A DNA stretch of 64,000 bases from Perkinsus olseni (GCA_013115135.1 JABANP010000084.1:94591-158590); one strand, 5' to 3'. Positions 34,018 through 44,700 are shown, numbered from the stretch's first letter. The notes: a model not told the origin generated them from the sequence alone. Numbers and translations are program-made.

Positions 34018-34835
34018 ACGGGAGGGAGAGCAAAAAGTACCTAGCCATAGGGAATAGTTGAGTCAGAGAGAAGCTGCCCAATTTAAGACTCCAATGTACG
34101 TTAGGCGTATGGGAGATTATCTCGAGATGAGAGGCTGTTTTTTCCGAAAGTTTAAAGTAGAGAAGTCGGAAACTCTTCGGTTACCGAAAGTCTTTCGCTC
34201 ATCAACGCCGAATGACAAAAGATGGAGCGAGTATTCTCCCGAGACTACTAAGATTCCTAAGATCAATGAGATGTTGGGTATGGATGGATGGAATGTGTCG
34301 AGTGATGAGAATGAGTGTAGAAACGATCGGCGCGTAATGAGGAACAGAAATCGAAGTGCAACGAGCGTACGCGTACTCCGCCCGCTAGAGTCACGCGAGG
34401 CACTACGGGACAGCAATGAGGCTAGCGAATGTATCATGTACAGCACGATGTGAAAGGGAGGCTGACTCAGTCAGCCTGACTCAGGTAGCTCAAATGCGGA
34501 GCGGTCTACATTACATACCCCTGATTTCGGTAAGATTCGAGATTTTAGAGGTGGAGTAAGCACACTAGAGGGCAGAGCATGAGGTGACGGCTTCATGAGA
34601 CAGAGGTTGAGCCAGTGGGACAATGGCCACCTCACAGCGCGCTTGCAAGGGTAGCTGGCCCTGACATTCCCTTGAGCGAGTTGGTTCGACAAAGTTGTCT
34701 CGAGTCCCTTCGTGTGTCAGCAATGCCTTCCTCATTTTTATTCCAAACCATCCATCCGCAGTTGATGCAATAGGTGAGTACGCGGGTTCACCTGGTCGGG
34801 ACTGTCCCGACGGGACATGCCCTGGCAGGGCAGTG

Positions 34836-34955
34836 TTACGCTCCGTCTATGTTTATGCGTGCAGAGTAGTCTGGGCAATAGCTCTTTCATAAGATCCATC
34901 TCACAAGCTCCCTTTGGCCTTGTGTTCCACGTATGAGTAAGAAGAGTACAACAGA
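34836..34955 (+). repeat. 120-bp direct repeat, copy 1, with ATGAGTAAGAAG
   Basis: Nearly identical to 35417-35535. Both run from TTACGCTCCGTCTATGTTTA to an ATG followed by AGYAAGAAGARTACAACAG (MSKKSTT / MSKKNTT). The downstream sequences differ. A related leader and MSKN/MSNN start occur at 50515 and 19310. This fits the 5' end of a dispersed element family. Confidence 0.85.
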
Positions 34956-35416
34956 TGGTGGAGAACCCGCTGGCACCTCTCCTGCGCCCACTACCACTTC
35001 TGCGACACCACTACTACCTATCCTAACCCTCACTTAGAGCTTCTACGCTATCTACCCCTCACCCATCTCAACGCCCTCTCTGAAGGACAATCTACTCATC
35101 CCAACGCCCTCTCTGAAGGACACTCACGTGAACTCAATTCACACAATCAACTCATCAAGCTTGAAAATGGCTACTCATACACGGTCTGACGAGCTTCTAC
35201 CCTCATGAACCACCTACCTAACCACCACTCTACCCTAACTACTGTGCACTACAACTTCAACAACGTCGCATATGTAATAAATACTGTTCGGGCCACACCA
35301 CGTCGAACAAGCTTCCTACTCTGGAACAGTGGATATGGACTTCTTACATTCATCTCTCTACTTTCACATTACTCGCTCAGTCTACCGACCAAGTAAAACC
35401 TAGGGGGGTGAGCTTT

Positions 35417-35535
35417 TGTTACGCTCCGTCTATGTTTATGCGTGCAGAGTAGTCTGGGCAATAGCTCTTTCATAAGATCCATCTCACAAGCTCCCTTTGG
35501 CCTTGTGTTCCACGTATGAGCAAGAAGAATACAAC
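35417..35535 (+). repeat. 120-bp direct repeat, copy 2, with ATGAGCAAGAAG
   Basis: Second member of the pair described at 34836, about 581 bp downstream and in the same orientation. Its ATG opens a frame of 62 codons (to 35704) followed by another open frame to 35885, possibly a broken gag-like ORF. Confidence 0.85.
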
Positions 35536-38060
35536 AGGCAGCCCTGTCCGGGAGGGTGTCCCGGACAGCTGGGTGTCACCACAACGACCAGAGCGATTTC
35601 AACCAGCGGTCACAAAAGATGCGTTCAACTATCTGTGGTCGTCCGGCTTCAGTTCGCTAGGGGACACTTCCCACTCGCTCCTCATTCATGAAGCTTCTTT
35701 TTGACCACATTGTACGCCTCGGTCGCAACCTTCAAGGGAGTGCAGCCCAACAGCGGCCGCGACATCTCGAGGACGTTACAAGCGCTGTGCTACAGCGGTG
35801 TGGAGGCCTCGTCTGGCGACCTTGGAAGCCTCGTCTGAAGACGGTCATCGCGGGACCTGAAGTTGCCGACGGCAAATTGTCGTAAGCACCGGAAACAGCA
35901 ACCCCACCTCCCAACTCACCTTTGAGTGGTTGAGAAGGTGGGGACAGCCTCCGCACGTGTGATTCGCTTGTGATGCCGCCTTGCGAGTTGGAACATGTCC
36001 AGCTGAGTTGTCACCATGAAGAGGGCCCACTCGTTTCACGGCCCGCCCCTTCATTGAGCGATGAAGCATGTAGTCGCTACATTGTAGTGTTTCGTTATTC
36101 TCAAATTGAGAACTTCAACCTCCCTCGGGAGCAGGAATAGAGAACAGCTCCTTCGCCGAGGCACTGCTGCTGTGGGCAGTCTGAGCAATCTCCAGCTCAG
36201 ATATGGGCTGAAGTTCCGCTGCTGAGCTGGTGGTCCACCACTGGGTCAACGACTCGAAACGAAGGGAGAGCTCCTCTCCTCACACGAGACAAACGAGAAA
36301 TATGATGCTTCCGCTCATAACTGGTAGAGTTGCGGTACTTCCCTGCTTGAACCGGATTGAATCAATCTGGCTAACCGATTGTGCTTGATGACGCAGTCAG
36401 GCTGATGAACTTGATGCTCGATACTTGACTGGGACTGCCTCACTGATGAGAACGTCCTGGTGAAGAGAGAACTGTGGCGTTTGTAAAAACGAGATGAGTA
36501 CTTCGCAATGACCAATTTATTCGCGGCTAGGGGGGGTCTCACAGTACGACTGTAACGGTTACTCTTGAACTCCCGGTACCAGCCAAGCGAGATAATCCAG
36601 ATCTTCAGGGCTCAACGAAAGTCTGGCAGGCCGACTCGAAACTACTGTATCATCGCTATACAATGTACAAATCATGAAACGACTCTCAGGGAGTCACTCC
36701 CTGATCTGTTACCTCTTTAAAGCGACCTCATTGAAGTCGCGTTGAACTTCAACGGTTGAAGTGATGATAAGGTTTATCACTATCGTCATTGACGATTCGT
36801 CAAGCTGAGCTGTGATTCCATGGCTGTGCACTGGCAGAACTAACTCACGAGAATGAGAGCATAAGAGAGAGGTCCCTCAACGGGGCTTGTAGAACAGCCT
36901 GTTCATAGCAGGCTCACGAATACGATATGAAATGCCGGGAGTCAATCACAGAAGCTTCGCAGCTGTGACGTGACGGGGGCCGCATCTTCACAGAACGGCC
37001 ATCAAATTCATGTTGGCAACTTGGCGTCGAGCTTGTTGTCCGGTTGGTCGAGACTTGCCCTCTGAGTTGCTTGTGCGGAGTGCTCGCTGCGAGGGTCTCG
37101 CATGCGGAGGTTGTTGATTTTCGGTTCCGTGCAATGCTTTCGGCTGCGATTTTGCAAAGAGACAACCCCACGTGCTCGCAAGAGGAACATCAATTCAGAG
37201 GGGTGTTAATGGGCGGCTTGGTGCGGTATAGAGTACATCCGTGCGACGCGTGCACGACGATACGTCAAAATTAAGCATGTAGTACGAAAGAGCGAAAACA
37301 TCTCCCTCGGAAATACAAGCAAATTGTCCCACATAACCGACTTGCGCAGAATCATATCGTTCACATCATTTCTTGTGCATGCGTGTACAGCGTGCAGCTA
37401 AATCCCCTTGACAGCAAGCTTCGAAGATAATTCCATTTGCTCCTTCGCCGTCTTGCATTGGCAATGGGACTAACATCCGCTCGAAGAACACTTCATGTGG
37501 CTTGACCGGAAGCCTTCCATCATTTCTTCTCCTTCAGCGGAAGGGAATGGTAGCTGCAGCAGCGTTGTGTTCATACCCCGCCGTGACACGGGTGACGTCA
37601 CGTCGCTTTGTTCACGACACGTAAATTATGAGTGCACTCTGCAGTAGACAACAACTCGGATTTCTCCGCCCGTCTTCAGCCTGTGCGGTTATCGTCAGTG
37701 ACGATTCGTCACTTGGCACTAAGCAGCCGAGCAGGCTCTTCAATCTAATGACCCCACTCTGCTTGCTAATGAGTTCTACTTGACAGCGCATATATGATCT
37801 TGTCACGCTGCGTGACTCGCGCAGCGTGCTATGCGCGTGCGTGTCTCGTGGTTGGCAGAACTCAGCGGTTCCTCTGAGTTATTGTCATTTAGGGCATCGT
37901 ATACGATGCTAGTATCCGAGAGTCGTCGCCTTTCTCTTTAGTTACTAGAGTTTGATAGTGATCACGTAGGTAGCCTATTCTCTTTCGGCTCATCATCTCG
38001 GTTGCCACTCGCCGTGTTGGCCTCTCTCCCGAGAACAATCTCTCAGTTCACCTACTCCGT

Positions 38061-38643
38061 ATGGCTATTATCCTATCCTGGTTCATTTCGGTCATGTTCT
38101 TGGCTTTGGTGGAGGCTCGAACCCGTACCAAATACGTGCACAACGATCCTCATGTAGACCTTCAACTTACTCTCATCTTGGATGAAGAAGACTTGAGTGT
38201 CTACTGGGAATACAGATGCCGGCCCGATGAGAGACCCTACTTGGTCGGACCGTTCCCTCTGATATTCTCGCGTGCTGTGTCCCATTTCGGGCTGTTCGGT
38301 ATTGACTACGGTGGAACAAACGTGCCCCGCCAGATTCGTACCCGCTGCCCTTCTCAGAATGGTATCTTCCGCCGTGATCTCAGAGTCCTCATGTTCCGTT
38401 CCGACGATACTGTCCGGACTGTCTTGGGGGCTAAGTTGGCGACCTTCGTGAAGGCTAGCCGCTCGTCTCTAACTCCATAGGACTCTTGTGGCGGGTGACC
38501 TCAACGACTTAACATTTGAAACTCCCACGAAGTTCATCACTCGTTTCTGGGGTTCAAGTTATTGCTCTCATCGCCCCACGAGGATCTCTTCGGCAACAAG
38601 TCGAAGTATTGAAATATTTCGGGAACCTTTTTTCACCTCATGA
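38061..38643 (+). CDS. Secreted family 2, copy D, short divergent form
   Basis: Exon 1 is 38061-38434 and exon 2 is 38481-38643 (TGA), joined by a 46-nt intron (GTTGGC to CTAACTCCATAG, phase 2). The signal peptide is MAIILSWFISVMFLALVEA. Family landmarks are EYRCRPDERPYLVGPFPL, RTRCPSQNGIFRRDLRVL, and in exon 2 VAGDLNDLTFETPTKFITRF, matching the INLSTDDCRTVVFNTPTT part of copy C. The GTMTFICGANKAS region is missing, so the product is about 178 residues. Without splicing the frame stops at 38480 (139 residues). It lies on the opposite strand to the other three copies. The splice is inferred from phase and homology. Confidence 0.65.
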
Positions 38644-39560
38644 GATTTGAGCTTTTTTTGCGGCTTCGTCAGCGCGGTAGTGAGTGCGGAAACGCCATGC
38701 TATGGAAGCTGTATTCTGTTAAAGAGGAAGATATAAGTGTCATCGTTGTCACTATTAGAGTTGTTCGATCTTTACGAGATAGCCATTCTCATAGTTGCCC
38801 CTTTTCAAATACGGGCTCCTCAAGAGCCGCTCTTTCCAGCCTATCGTGTGTGTGAGTTTGAAGTCCAACGCCGCCAGTACGGCTTAGCTAACAACTAATA
38901 GTTAGACTAGCACCGACGTATCTTTCGAAGGGGGATTGATAACAGTTCGACTGGGGTAACGCTGCTGGATGAATCCAATGAAAGCGTATGCGAGGAGATG
39001 GACCATCCGCTGTCAATGATAGATGGCTCGGCTCATTCTAGCAATCACGCTGACTAAGTACATTCGATCAGTACTAAAGAGCATTCTTCAAACAGCCAAT
39101 AGCCGTTGGTTCACGCGCGCTCATAATCATCACTTCGTATCATTATGAGGAATCAGCCTCACGGAGCATTCCGCAGTCACAACCGATGATTCGGTCTGTC
39201 GGTTCACGCGCGCTCGGGGTCATCACCTTCCCAAAGGCAGTTATATGATCAGTTTAAGAGAGCAGTCTTCAGGCCAACTCAATTACTGAGCGGCTCAGGT
39301 CACGCGCGCTCGGGGTCATCACTTCATTCCTCCATGTACTGATCAGACGTATGTGGCAAAATCTTCATTCACGATGACGAGGCTTGCGGGGGTTCAACCG
39401 CAACAACACGTCATCTCTGAGCTGCCGTTGTCATCATCTCAGTGAAAGTTCAATACTGATAGTTGAACACGACAAGAGGCTGCTGGAAACTAAGATATCC
39501 TCTACTAATCCAACATTCAAAAAACCGAGCGGCCAGTAAGACCGAACCAATGCGACACCA
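38644..39560. other. Intergenic region with a three-copy tandem repeat
   Basis: No gene is seen between family-2 copy D and the EFL stop. The only structure is the 92-bp-period repeat listed at 39107. Confidence 0.5.
39107..39330. repeat. Three tandem units of about 92 bp sharing a GC-rich core
   Basis: The core GGTTCACGCGCGCTC followed by ATCATCAC or GGGGTCATCAC occurs at about 39113, 39202 and 39298. The third core reads AGGTCACGCGCGCTCGGGG. Flanks between cores are only weakly alike. The repeats lie 0.25-0.45 kb beyond the EFL stop codon and have no coding sense; they could be regulatory or a small satellite. Confidence 0.75.
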
Positions 39561-40976
39561 CTACTTCACCGACTTGGCGACAGTGGAAGTGCACTTGCCA
39601 AGCATAGCAACACCGTTGCCTTCCATCAGGGCGACACGAGAGAGGCCCTCACAGTTCTTGTAGGAATCGACCACAAGAGGCTGGATAGGTTCGAAAACGA
39701 CTTCAGCCATCTCGTTAGACTTGAGGGCGTGGGGATCCTCCATCTTCTTACCGCCAGTCTCCTTACCAACCTTCCAGTTGATCTTGGAGAGCTTGCAGGC
39801 CGAGCGACCAGTACGAACAAAAGCGATTGGAGAATAGCCGACCTTGATCTCACCGGGGATGTCCAAGACTTGAATCTGGGCGGTGAAGGACTGGACGTGC
39901 TTGAGAGAGGTATCCTTCCTGTAGATCATGACGTCACCCACACGCGGCATGTTCTCTTTGATCAGACCCTTGACGTTGAGGCCGACATTGTCACCAGGGA
40001 GGGCTTGCTCGTGACGCTTGTGATGCATCTCGATGGTAAAGACCTTGCCCGAGCAGGGAGTGGCGGGAGTGTGAGTCGGCAGGAAAATAACGTCCTCGTT
40101 GGGCTTGACGAGGCCTTGCTCGATACGACCGGTGATGACATCACCAACACCCTTGATCTTGTAGATGCCGGACACGGGCATTCTCATGGGAGCGTCAGTT
40201 ACGCGCTTAGGGACGGTGGCAAACTTCTCAAGAGCGTCGTAAAGAGTGTCAATGTGGATGACATCCTTCGAGGTCGGCTCACGGACGACATCAACGCCCT
40301 TCCACCAGTCCATGTTGGTGGACTTCTTGATCAGGTTGTCACCGATCCAACCGGAGATGGGGATAACGGGGACACACTTCTCGATGAAGTCCTTCTTCCA
40401 GCCAACGCGCCCAAGCATGTTCCTCATCTCATCGCGGATCTCCTCATAACGAGCCTGCTTGTATCCAGCAACGTCAGAGTCCATCTTGTTAACGCCCACG
40501 ACAAGCTGCTTGACACCGAGCAGGTTGATGAGACGGGCATGCTGACGAGTTTGACCCTGGATCTCGCCGGCCTTGTGGTTGCCCTTAGCGATAGAAGTAC
40601 CAAAATTACCATCAGCGGGGACCATGAGGAGAGCCACGTCAGCCTGAGAGGCACCAGTGATCATGTTCTTGATGAAGTCCCTATGGCCAGGAGCATCGAT
40701 AACGGTGTAGTGCCAGGACTCGGTGAAGAACTCCTTGGTAGTGCAGGCGATGGTGACACCTCTCTCACGCTCCTCCTTCTGACGGTCCATGTAGAAAGCG
40801 AAGGCGAAAGAGGACTTGCCAAGACGATCGGCCTCTTGCTTCAGCTTCTCCATCTCTCTTTCCGAAACACCGCCAAGTTCGAACAAAAGACGGCCAGTAG
40901 TGGTGGACTTGCCAGAGTCGACGTGTCCGCAGATCACAATCGACATATGAGTTTTCTCGCCAGCAGCAGCAGCCAT
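39561..40976 (-). CDS. EFL: Elongation factor-like GTPase (EFL)
   Basis: Intact single exon of 471 residues. The GTPase motifs are present: G1 GHVDSGKST, G3 DAPGHRDF, G4 NKMD. The sequence is EFL rather than EF-1alpha, with the EFL-type insert KGNHKAGEIQGQTRQHARL and the PISGWIGDNLIKKSTNMDWW block. EFL is taken to replace EF-1alpha in delivering aminoacyl-tRNA to the ribosome and has a patchy distribution including dinoflagellates and Perkinsus. It ends STVAKSVK. No introns or frame breaks. Start ATG at 40976-40974, MAAAAGEKTHMSIVICGH. It is divergently arranged with the glycosyltransferase gene, the two starts being about 150 bp apart. Confidence 0.95.
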   Translation of the reverse strand: MAAAAGEKTHMSIVICGHVDSGKSTTTGRLLFELGGVSEREMEKLKQEADRLGKSSFAFAFYMDRQKEERERGVTIACTTKEFFTESWHYTVIDAPGHRDFIKNMITGASQADVALLMVPADGNFGTSIAKGNHKAGEIQGQTRQHARLINLLGVKQLVVGVNKMDSDVAGYKQARYEEIRDEMRNMLGRVGWKKDFIEKCVPVIPISGWIGDNLIKKSTNMDWWKGVDVVREPTSKDVIHIDTLYDALEKFATVPKRVTDAPMRMPVSGIYKIKGVGDVITGRIEQGLVKPNEDVIFLPTHTPATPCSGKVFTIEMHHKRHEQALPGDNVGLNVKGLIKENMPRVGDVMIYRKDTSLKHVQSFTAQIQVLDIPGEIKVGYSPIAFVRTGRSACKLSKINWKVGKETGGKKMEDPHALKSNEMAEVVFEPIQPLVVDSYKNCEGLSRVALMEGNGVAMLGKCTSTVAKSVK

Positions 40977-41125
40977 CGTCGTAGTTCAATTAGAAGGCGG
41001 TGATTATCGCAGTGACGATGAGGAGATGCGTCATGAGCCCACCGAGCAAAAAGCTATGGGCGAGCGAGATTTACATGAACGATCGATCGATCAACGCACT
41101 TTGATGATGATGGAAGATTCCTTCG
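40977..41125. promoter_or_regulatory. Short divergent intergenic region between EFL and the GT61 gene
   Basis: Only 149 bp separate the two start codons, so promoters for both directions must lie here or within the transcribed regions. It contains a GATCGATCGATC run (near 41088) and no TATA box that I can see. The assignment rests on position only. Confidence 0.4.
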
Positions 41126-43461
41126 ATGGCCATCCACCGGCGGCTCAATGACGCTCCTCCGGCAGAGTCAGCCGACAGACAGCTGGCACCTCGGAGGACC
41201 TATCGCCCTAGTAGGGGTGTGGTGGTCTTCCTCGGGCTCGTACTGGTCTTGGCTGTCGTGGGGAGTCTGGGGAGGCTGAGAAATACATTCGGGCGTCCTG
41301 GGGTCGAGTCTGGGGTTGCTGGGAGCGTCGAGGTCTTGGAGGGACGCTTCCCTGTCTTCGGGGATGGTGAGAGGTTCCCCTATGGACGGCCTGGGCGAGT
41401 ATGAAAGTGTCGGACGGCAGGCAGTAGCGATGGAAGGGTGGCCGCCAACGCATGATGAAGACGAGTGAGATTTGGACTGGGAAGGGGAGCCTGGGATTGA
41501 ACCGAGGACCTTTCGATAGGAAGACGGAGACGTTATCAGGTATTGCAAATCCACCACCGACGAAGAGCGGCAACAGAAGGACTGGGTGGAGGCCAAGAGT
41601 CGTGGTGTCGACCGCAGTGATGTTCACTTGCCGCCCGTAATGTTGTTACAACTGACGCCTCGTATCAGCGGCCAACCAAACAGATACTTTGACGATCAAC
41701 TCATCAGCCTGTCCAATGTCGCCTTCACCGCCACTCCCGATGGTGACACTAAAATGGTCATCTTCGGCGTGGCAGAGGAGAGCAAGTAGAGGACAGGCAC
41801 GCGTCACACATCTCGTCCTCTCTCTGCAGTTTAGGACGGAGGCTCAAGGCTTGGTTGAAGCCTCAGTGTCGGTGGCAGATCGCTAAGACCCCTCCCTGGA
41901 CACCATGGGGGAAGGTCCTGCAATACCACAAATCCCCCAAATCATCACCGCGTGTAGTTGCTGCTGGACTTCCGACCCGAAGAGACCTTCCCAGAACAAT
42001 CGACCAGCTCCCCTCACTGCCGAGAATGGGTCCTTGATAAGAACATTCAGGTCGGCGGCGTGGCTTACCCGGACAACACCTTCCATGTGGGGTCGCTCCT
42101 ATCGAATTGGTGGCTACGGCAGCCGTCGAAGGTCCACAATAATTTTCTCATACCACTCTTCGCCGACTTCCTGCTCTCGGGTCTCAACTCCTCTGACGTG
42201 CCCCATGAGCTCTGGTTGAGGGACTGGCCTTATCGAGGGAAGACAATCAAAATTTATGAACTGTTGGGCTCTCTGGTAATTTCGCGGCGCGTGACGGTTT
42301 ACTCGATCCTTGCCTTGTCAGTTCCCCCGAATCCGTAAGCACTCGGAAGTGATGCCTTCCGAAGGGGCCGTCTGCGTAGCGACTCAGCTCGTCTGGCCGC
42401 AGGACAGCTCAAAGTAGTAGCGTGATGGGAGCTTTTGTGCCTACGACCCGGGTTCTATCCCCGGCAGATGTATTTATTATAATAACGTGGCCCCCTGGGG
42501 CAACGATGCTTTCTGGAGGGGTATCGTATCCGCCTACCAACACCAAGTCTTCACCTCGTTGAAGTTAAAGTCGTACTGGAAGCCGCCGATGGACGCCACT
42601 GGGAGCTCTCATGAGGCAGTGCTATTGTCATAGGCCTTCGCCGGGGATCGAACCTGGGTCTTTGCTGGTAGATATCGGTCTACCCTCTAGTTCAACATAA
42701 AGCGACTGGCTGTTGACTTCGACGTACCCTTCGAGGATTGGAGGCTTCCAAAGCGGCCGAGGGTGCTCTGGACGACTCGGTAGGCCGGCCCTCTCCTCAG
42801 TGACCGTCATTACCGCTGCGGTCGGTGGTAGGGAGACGACGGTGCCGAATCGTCATATTGACCGTAGAAGCATAGCCGAGCTGTCCCGTGCCTTGGAGGG
42901 CTCGGGGGCGATCATCACTATGGTCTGGCCGGAGACTTTTAGTCAGTTCGGCATACGGGACTGGATGGTAGTAAGGGCCAGCAAAGGCAGCTAGAGGTGT
43001 CAGAAAACTCCTCAGGAGCTCCTGCAAAAGGCTGATATTATCGTGGGCCCGTTCGGGTCGGGTCTGGCAAATGTCGTTTATATGCGGCCGGGCACTCAGC
43101 TGGTCGACTTCGCCACCACCAATCACCCGTTCAACCCCGACTTCCTCGCCATGGCACGACATTCGAGGGTCGGATATTTCTGTACAGCAACACCACTGAG
43201 ATTACTGAATTTCGTGGCGCGCGACATTTTGTAGGTGCGGACATGCGGGAGTTCCCTCGAAATGCTGATGGTGGGATAATCATCCCGGGTGAACTGATGA
43301 GTCCCTTGGCGAGGGAAATAATCTCAAACTACGATCTGGAGAGGGGACGGCCGCTGCCACGCCTCCAGGACCCGGTGAGTGGCCGCGTCCCTCGCTAGGC
43401 AGACCGGTCACTGCAGATTGATCTTTGTGATGGCGGCAGGAATGTCTTCAAGCAATGCTAA
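41126..43461 (+). CDS. GT61 (DUF563)-type glycosyltransferase, about ten exons, one frame break
   Basis: The N-terminus has a type II membrane anchor (VVVFLGLVLVLAVVGSL), as in Golgi glycosyltransferases. Exons after the first: 41540-41785, 41830-41914, 41958-42275, 42322-42413, 42468-42618, 42691-42779, 42832-42967, 42995-43374, 43417-43461. Phases agree. Intron 1 is not fixed. GT61 hallmarks are the block ADIIVGPFGSGLANVVYMRPG with following NHPFNPDF, an upstream strand RVLWTTR, and an early FDDQLISLSNVAFT segment. A one-base loss near 43176-43181 is needed to go from VGYF to LYSNTTEITEFRGARHFVG. The acceptor sugar is unknown. The last exon is short and the end is tentative. Confidence 0.8.
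42414..42467 (+). other. Intron with sense tRNA T-arm-like end
   Basis: This 54-nt intron, GTAGTA to CCCCGGCAG, is phase 2. Its 3' half reads ACCCGGGTTCTATCCCCGGC, a T-arm-like hairpin with a B-box core. Splicing is required to keep the GT61 frame. Confidence 0.75.
42619..42690 (+). other. Intron of tRNA size with antisense tRNA-like sequence
   Basis: This 72-nt intron, GTGCTA to CCCTCTAG, is phase 0. Read on the minus strand it contains a T-arm with B box (CCCAGGTTCGATCCCCGGCG), a preceding stem GGTAGA/TCTACC and a D-arm-like GAACTAGAGGGTAG just outside. The 5' acceptor strand pairs poorly, so it is a degenerate tRNA rather than a working one. Confidence 0.65.
42968..42994 (+). other. Candidate 27-nt intron
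   Basis: The sequence starts GTAGTAAGG and ends GGCAGCTAG, phase 0, and its last codon in the flanking frame is a stop. Removing it joins FGIRDWM to RCQKTPQELLQKADIIVG, as expected for a GT61 protein at that position. It is far shorter than the 42-55 nt seen elsewhere in the window. Confidence 0.6.
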
Positions 43462-43779
43462 AAGGCCGGCGGGGTGGCACGCCAATGCTTCGGCCTACGG
43501 CGGTGTGGTAGGGAGTCCGGCGGGAGTGCCTTACTGTGATGGGCCGGTGTTGACAGATGACGCCCTTCTCGAGCTCTCGGTGTTACTACCAGCATCGAGG
43601 GGAGGAGAGGAAGTGCTACGGTACGGCTCATATCAAGAAGAAGGAATGCACGTTCAACCGTCCTCATTCGCTGTGTCCTCGCTCATGAACAACCATGGAG
43701 TCTCTATTTCTCGCAATGCCCTCTCCGCTTCGTTGTTAATTTGGACTCACCTCGCGTCAACCTAAGATTCCCTTTTATC

Positions 43780-44700
43780 ATGTTCCGGCGGCTCTTCCCT
43801 CCTCTGTATGTAGTGGCAACCTCGACTGGGGTGGCCCCTCCTGTTAGGATACTTCGAGTCTTCCCCGACCCTGCCGACATCTTCCACCAGGATTTCCACC
43901 CGCCCCTCCCGAGTCTAGGTGACCTCTTCTCGCCCCTCGACGACGTCATGCATGCGGCCGCCAATCTGCATCACTTCCTCCCCTTCGATGAGGCCCCTCC
44001 AAGGTTGTCGATGCATCAGCCTCAGCTGCTACTACGCGCCAATCAATTTCTCCCGCCGGCCTTCCACACTCTTTTATCGCAGATGTCGGCGGCCTCTGTG
44101 GGAGAGTCTGCCGGCTTCCACCTGCACGTCACCAACGACTCGATTGTTATTGATGGGAAACTGCCCGGCCATCATCTTGTTGACGAGGTTGGCGCGGGGT
44201 CGACCGTCTCGGTCAAAAGATACGGTCATGGGCTGGTCATCCGCGCCAGCACTGAGAGCGGCGATACCAGACGACTGATGCAACGCTTCTACAGACTTGG
44301 GAATGACTGCGATCTGAACGCGACACACGTTGTCTTCGATAAGGCTTCTGGGAAGCTCACCATCACCGTACCTCGGGAGGGTGGACGGGTCGAGCGGGCC
44401 TTGACGGGTCATCACAAGAAGGCTGTTGAGGCGGCAGCCACCAATGCCCATCAGAAGAACAGAGTTCGAGTGATATTCGACGACCATGGCCATGCTCATG
44501 TCTTTGTACCGGAATCTTCAGGCGGTGTTCGAGGCTTAGATGGAGACAAGCTGACACTAAAAGACGGCGAGGTGGTGCATTTACCAGTGGCAGTCGATAG
44601 AGTGTTGGACGAGCGGCGTGCAGGCAAAGACGTGCTAGAGTATGTGCTAAAGTCCAAAGATGAGCCTGAAGAGCTGCTGCCCATTAGCGAAGAACTGTGA
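43780..44700 (+). CDS. Hsp20/alpha-crystallin-domain protein with long flanks
   Basis: Single exon of 306 residues from ATG 43780. The open frame extends a little upstream without an ATG. Residues about 110-200 read as an alpha-crystallin-like beta sandwich: HLHVTNDSIVIDGKLPG, SVKRYGHGLVIRA, a RRLMQRFYRLG segment like the F-R-F-x-LP of Hsp20, and the closing strand DKASGKLTITVPRE. Small heat-shock proteins hold unfolding clients. The N-terminal 30 residues are hydrophobic and basic (MFRRLFPPLYVV), possibly a targeting signal, and the C-terminal 100 residues are not typical of Hsp20. The gene follows the GT61 gene by about 320 bp on the same strand. Confidence 0.7.
   Translation: MFRRLFPPLYVVATSTGVAPPVRILRVFPDPADIFHQDFHPPLPSLGDLFSPLDDVMHAAANLHHFLPFDEAPPRLSMHQPQLLLRANQFLPPAFHTLLSQMSAASVGESAGFHLHVTNDSIVIDGKLPGHHLVDEVGAGSTVSVKRYGHGLVIRASTESGDTRRLMQRFYRLGNDCDLNATHVVFDKASGKLTITVPREGGRVERALTGHHKKAVEAAATNAHQKNRVRVIFDDHGHAHVFVPESSGGVRGLDGDKLTLKDGEVVHLPVAVDRVLDERRAGKDVLEYVLKSKDEPEELLPISEEL

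Larger units (their letters stand above)
34018..38060. other. Gene-poor region with repeat fragments
   Basis: No confident gene. It contains a 120-bp direct repeat pair (34836-34955 and 35417-35535), a tandem word ACGCCCTCTCTGAAGGACA at 35066 and 35103, two related hairpins (GTCATTGACGATTCGTCA near 36780, GTCAGTGACGATTCGTCA near 37695), and a TGCATGCGTGTACAGCGTGC block near 37378. Frames starting MSKK after each direct repeat look like remnants of a mobile-element ORF. Confidence 0.45.

Noticed and set aside
34836..35535. LTR retrotransposon bounded by the 120-bp repeats
   Set aside because: The 460 bp between the repeats carry no gag, protease or RT sequence, no primer-binding site is evident, and the repeats contain ATG starts.
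39729..41003. Plus-strand open frame of 424 codons
   Set aside because: It is the antisense shadow of EFL; the minus frame carries all GTPase motifs.
42619..42700. Functional minus-strand tRNA gene
   Set aside because: The T-arm is good, but the acceptor stem pairs at only about five positions and the anticodon loop is not seven bases.
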